This document shows, piece after piece, positions 61,043-64,000 of a DNA stretch of 64,000 nt. Within the stretch, counting starts at the first letter, position 1, and each line of letters begins with the position of its first letter. The notes under the pieces were generated by a model, which did not search any database, was not told where the DNA came from, and saw only the letters and a list, made by a program, of their open reading frames with translations. Origin of the DNA: Heterobasidion occidentale (lineage: Eukaryota > Basidiomycota > Agaricomycetes > Russulales > Bondarzewiaceae); the NCBI GenBank assembly GCA_039111635.1, contig JBCAQO010000003.1, positions 62,001 to 126,000 on the forward strand, written 5' to 3'. The position numbers and the translations under genes are program-made.

Positions 61043-62102
61043 GTGGACATGGGCCTGCGTCGTTCGGATCCTGATCTCATAGCTGACAGAGCGAGCCGGG
61101 TCGCAATATCATACTACATGGCTATCGACAGCTTTCTCTCTTCCTCGTCGCCTGTGCTCTTCGCCTCCACATTCCCCACGCTCACGCTATACGGGATGTA
61201 TGCGACCCGCGCGATCGCAGCGGGGGAGCTCATCGTCGCCGAGCGCCCGCTCCTGGTCGCTTCGGGGGCCTACAGATCGCAGCTTCAGCGCAACGACACG
61301 ATCGCCGCCGCGCTCGCGCGCATGTCGGAAGACGACCGCGCTGCATACACCGCGCTGTCCAACGCGTACGATGCGGCCATGCCGTCGCTCTTTGCGATCT
61401 AGCAGACGAACAACCACGATGTGACGCATGATCTACGCCCGGCTGCCCCGGAGATGGCGGCCGATGCACAGCGCCCCGTGACAACCATCGGAAAGCTCAC
61501 ATCGCGGATCAACCACAGGCACGCTTCATCCAATCCATCACACAATCCCACCCTCCCCCTCCTCTCTCTCTCTCGTTCGTTCGTTGCCACCAAGCCGCTG
61601 AGCGAGGCGTGCGTGTATGCGTTAACAGCTGCAGCCCCAACACGACCATCTCGTGGCACATCGCGTCGCTCGTGCTCTTCGTGACCGCCGTGCGCGATAT
61701 CCCCGCCGGCGCGGAGACCTCCATGCGCTACTGCGAGCCCCTCCTCCCGAGCGCCAGCAGTTCCTGCGTGCCAACTACGGCTTCACGTGCGCGTGCGCGG
61801 CGTGCGCGGACCCCGCCGCGTCGGACGCGCATCATGCAGGGCGGGCACCTCCTCGAGGACCGCGCCGCGACGCTCGTGCGCTGGATCGGCGATGCGGCGC
61901 TGCCCGACGACCGATGGTGCTCAAGCTGCTTGTGGACGCGTACGCCGCGTGCGGGGACGCGGAGAGGTTTGCGGAGTACGCCGCGCGGTTCGCGGTCGCG
62001 GGCGCGGGGACGATTTACGTGGCCCCGAGGAGGAGGCAAGCGATGGTGCGCGACCTGTCGCGTCCCGGCCTGTATTCGTTCTGGAACGCGCGCGTGAAGT
62101 AA
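61043..62102 (+). pseudogene. SET-domain protein pseudogene (SMYD-like)
   Basis: The 5' part has the SET start FPTLTLYGMYATRAIAAGEL and IVAERPLLVASG. An in-frame TAG follows at 61400-61402. The frame continues to LTSRINH, which joins through a GC-AG intron (61519-61628) to SCSPNTTISWH, restoring the NHSCSPN core. Next are FVTAVRDIPAGAE, then RYCEPLLP, but ERQQFLRANYGFTCACAACA (post-SET Cys) is in another frame. LEDRAATLVRWIGDAALPDD returns to the earlier frame and LKLLVDAYAACGDAERFAEY switches again. One stop and at least three frame changes mark a pseudogene. Such proteins methylate lysines when intact. GC content is very high here. Confidence 0.65.
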
Positions 62103-63057
62103 CAAGAGCCCAGCGCAGCGCGGGGCTGACGCGCCCGGAGCGATGCCGGTGTACTATATCAGACCACATTGTAAGTTTGGCGATGCGGCGGTGTTTGCAT
62201 AGTGTAGCTGTATGGCACCCGGCTGCGGCGGAAAAAATTGTGTAGGATGTTTCGCATGTTTTTTTTGTAGTACATCCATCTCCTCGACGAGGGTTCTGTT
62301 GAAGTAGCAAGTGGTTCAGGCCGGAGATTCCCGGTCGCGCATCGTCACGAAGGCCTGTGTCAAACCCTCACTGTCGCCGCATACATCCATTCCTCTGTCG
62401 TCGCGTCGAGCCATTTGGTGAAAGCTGCACGGGAACACAAGTACGACTGAGAATAATCCTCGGCGTTGTCGGGACGTTCAATATCCCTACGCGCTAAACG
62501 AGGTAAGTCATGGCCTTGCATGGCAATCACACACGTGACATTGATGCAGGCACGGCTAGAAGCCGATGCACAAAGCGAAGCAGAAGATAGGGTGGAAGCA
62601 TAGGAGTGAGTGAGGAACGGCTGGCGAAGGGACGTGCGGATCGGTGAGTTTGAATGACGATTCCTCGTACGGTGCATGTTCACATTGTCCGAGCATTGGC
62701 CAGCAAGCGTGTATTTGACAGGCCAAAGCTTGTTCACCAACAAAGGCAGCTGGGCCATAGCGCCACGCCTCAGAACAACGCGTTACACTTCTAGTCGACA
62801 AGTCTGTTTTGTCTCTGTTTAGCCATCGCACCGGTATTCTAGAACCAAAGACGGCGTGCAAAGCGAGTCGACATGGCACATACACCATAGGCCTGTCAAG
62901 GGCCAGTGCATCAGCACACGAGACGATGCACAATGGATAGCCAACCGTCGCCAGCATCTTACGCTCTTTGGCAAGCATGCCACATAGCCAGGAAACGCGA
63001 CATTTGCCAATATCTTTCGGTGCCTCCCAGTGCCACATTGTGGCAGTAGCTGAGTAC
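62103..63057. other. Intergenic region with duplicated upstream sequence of F-box copy 2 and an insertion
   Basis: From about 62555 the sequence resembles that before copy 1. The similarity breaks at about 62655 (after GGTGAGTTT) and resumes at about 62988 (CCAGGAAACGCGACATTTGCC), so copy 2 carries roughly 310-330 extra bases, or copy 1 has lost them. No ends or target-site repeats typical of a transposon were clear. A 160-codon minus-strand frame across it is not convincing. Confidence 0.45.
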
Positions 63058-63064
63058 TATATAG
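63058..63064 (+). promoter_or_regulatory. TATA box (TATATAG) of F-box copy 2
   Basis: In the context GAGTACTATATAGC, 77 bp before the ATG, identical in motif and distance to copy 1. Confidence 0.6.
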
Positions 63065-63134
63065 CCTGTTTCACCGCACATTACCTCGCAGACTCCCCAT
63101 ACTTCCACTTACTTACATCCAACGGACGGCATCA

Positions 63135-64000
63135 ATGGGTCAACACTGGATACTCGCCAACCTCGACAAGCGCCAGAAGGCCAGCTTGGGCAGACACGAA
63201 GAATTCTGGGACACAGCTCTCGTGTTTCTCGACAACTTTCTTTGTTACCGTCCGATCTACCTCGCCGACCTTGAAGATGTGCGACTGCCTGAATTGTGAG
63301 TGAGCGAGGAATGTCCTGATTTTCGACTCGCCTCTCACCTTTATGTAAGTGGCGGACAGGTCCCGAGCGCCACTGTCTGTGCCACCGGATCGCCTTCCGT
63401 CGCATCCCAGAACAAGCGCAAGCCATCCGATGGCGCTCTTCCAGACTGCGATGACGGAGGATCCCATCCATCGAAGCGCGCAAGGCAAAGCAGCATCGCC
63501 GCCAGACTCTCGGTCTCGTCCTACTCAACCACGGCGCCTCTCAGCACGCCGTACCTATCCCTCCTACCAGCCGAGCTCATTGATCGGATCTGTACCCATC
63601 TTTCCGATCACATCGAAGTCACCCTATTCGCCCTGACATCCCGCCGACATTGGCAAATTTGCCGCCGCCACATCAAGTCCCGCATCGAGGGGTTGTGTAA
63701 CTGGGCAGGCGATCGACTCATCTGCCTCGGGAGCTACGCCGAGGACCTTCCGCATGGGCTACTCACAGCTGCCGAGGAAAAAGAGCTGGAAATGGGCTAT
63801 ATATCTGCCGATGATATGATTGAAGACGACGAGAGCGTCGACGATGACGACTACGACGAAGACGACGAGAATGACGAATACGGCCAGAGTCACGAAGACG
63901 ACGAGGGCCACGAAGACAACGTGAAGACAACGCGAATTAGCTTGTATGAAGTCGCGAAATGTCGCTTCACGGAGCAGGTCGACATTGAATTGAATATAGA
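63135..64000 (+). CDS. F-box-like protein with MGQ leader, copy 2 (runs off window)
   Basis: Paralog of the gene at 50052. Exon 1 (63135-63278) is again exactly 48 codons, MGQHWILANLDKRQ...FLDNFLCYRPIYLADLED. After an 81-bp intron, exon 2 starts at 63360 (VPSATVCATGSPS), has KRAR, and then the F-box LLPAELIDRICTHLSDHIEV, LFALTSRRHWQICRRHIKSR. It then gains a long acidic run (DDESVDDDDYDEDDENDE, about 63820-63930) that copy 1 has only in short form. The frame is open to the window end (EQVDIELNI). It is probably functional, with the C-terminal target-binding part outside the window. Confidence 0.75.

Noticed and set aside
62556..63038. 160-codon minus-strand open frame
   Set aside because: It crosses the F-box promoter duplication and the extra segment, has unusual composition and no recognisable domain.

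Overview
The window reads as nuclear DNA of a mushroom-forming basidiomycete (Agaricomycetes-like). Genes are split by many short GT-AG introns (about 44-70 bp). There are no bacterial operons or Shine-Dalgarno sites. Several families are typical of or restricted to Basidiomycota: a spermidine synthase-saccharopine dehydrogenase fusion, a Stealth/Xpt1-type xylosylphosphotransferase, a DUF6593 protein, MGQ-leader F-box proteins and a Goodbye-NACHT-ankyrin protein. All functions below come from reading translations and motifs by eye; no database search was run.

Left and middle part (1-49.5 kb), mostly intact genes: Rtp1/TANGO6-like RNA polymerase II import factor (partial at the window edge), Zn2Cys6 transcription factor, peroxisomal adenine nucleotide carrier, Stealth phosphotransferase, TENA/THI-4 protein, DUF6593 protein, EMC6, aspartate-semialdehyde dehydrogenase (HOM2), siderophore-iron MFS transporter with GATA-type iron-response sites upstream, spermidine synthase-saccharopine dehydrogenase fusion, NAD(P)-binding epimerase/NmrA-like protein, TTC27/Emw1, aldo/keto reductase, NADAR-domain protein, La/LARP7-like RNA-binding protein, and a Boi-type SH3-SAM-PH polarity scaffold with a C-terminal calponin-homology-like domain.

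Interleaved with these, at 13.9-31 kb, are four genes that I read as one family of small CCHC/CCHH zinc-binding proteins. They share C-x5-C-x12-H-x3-C spacing interrupted by a phase-2 intron at the same place. Two share a second, phase-0 intron just before a V-P-W motif. One member (16392-17969) has lost one Cys ligand, and a 148-bp tandem duplication inside it has created an extra 27-codon exon. I do not recognise a named family for these; this is the best candidate for something undescribed here.

Right part (50-64 kb), a decaying, repeat-rich accessory stretch: two paralogous F-box genes (50.05 kb and 63.1 kb) with duplicated promoters flank remnants of membrane-protein genes, a Goodbye-Goodbye-NACHT-ankyrin (NLR-like) gene broken by several frameshifts, an eRF3/SUP35 pseudogene with a 14-bp minisatellite expanded inside its GTPase domain, and a SET-domain pseudogene. 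The housekeeping genes on the left are intact, so the breaks here look like true decay rather than poor sequence.
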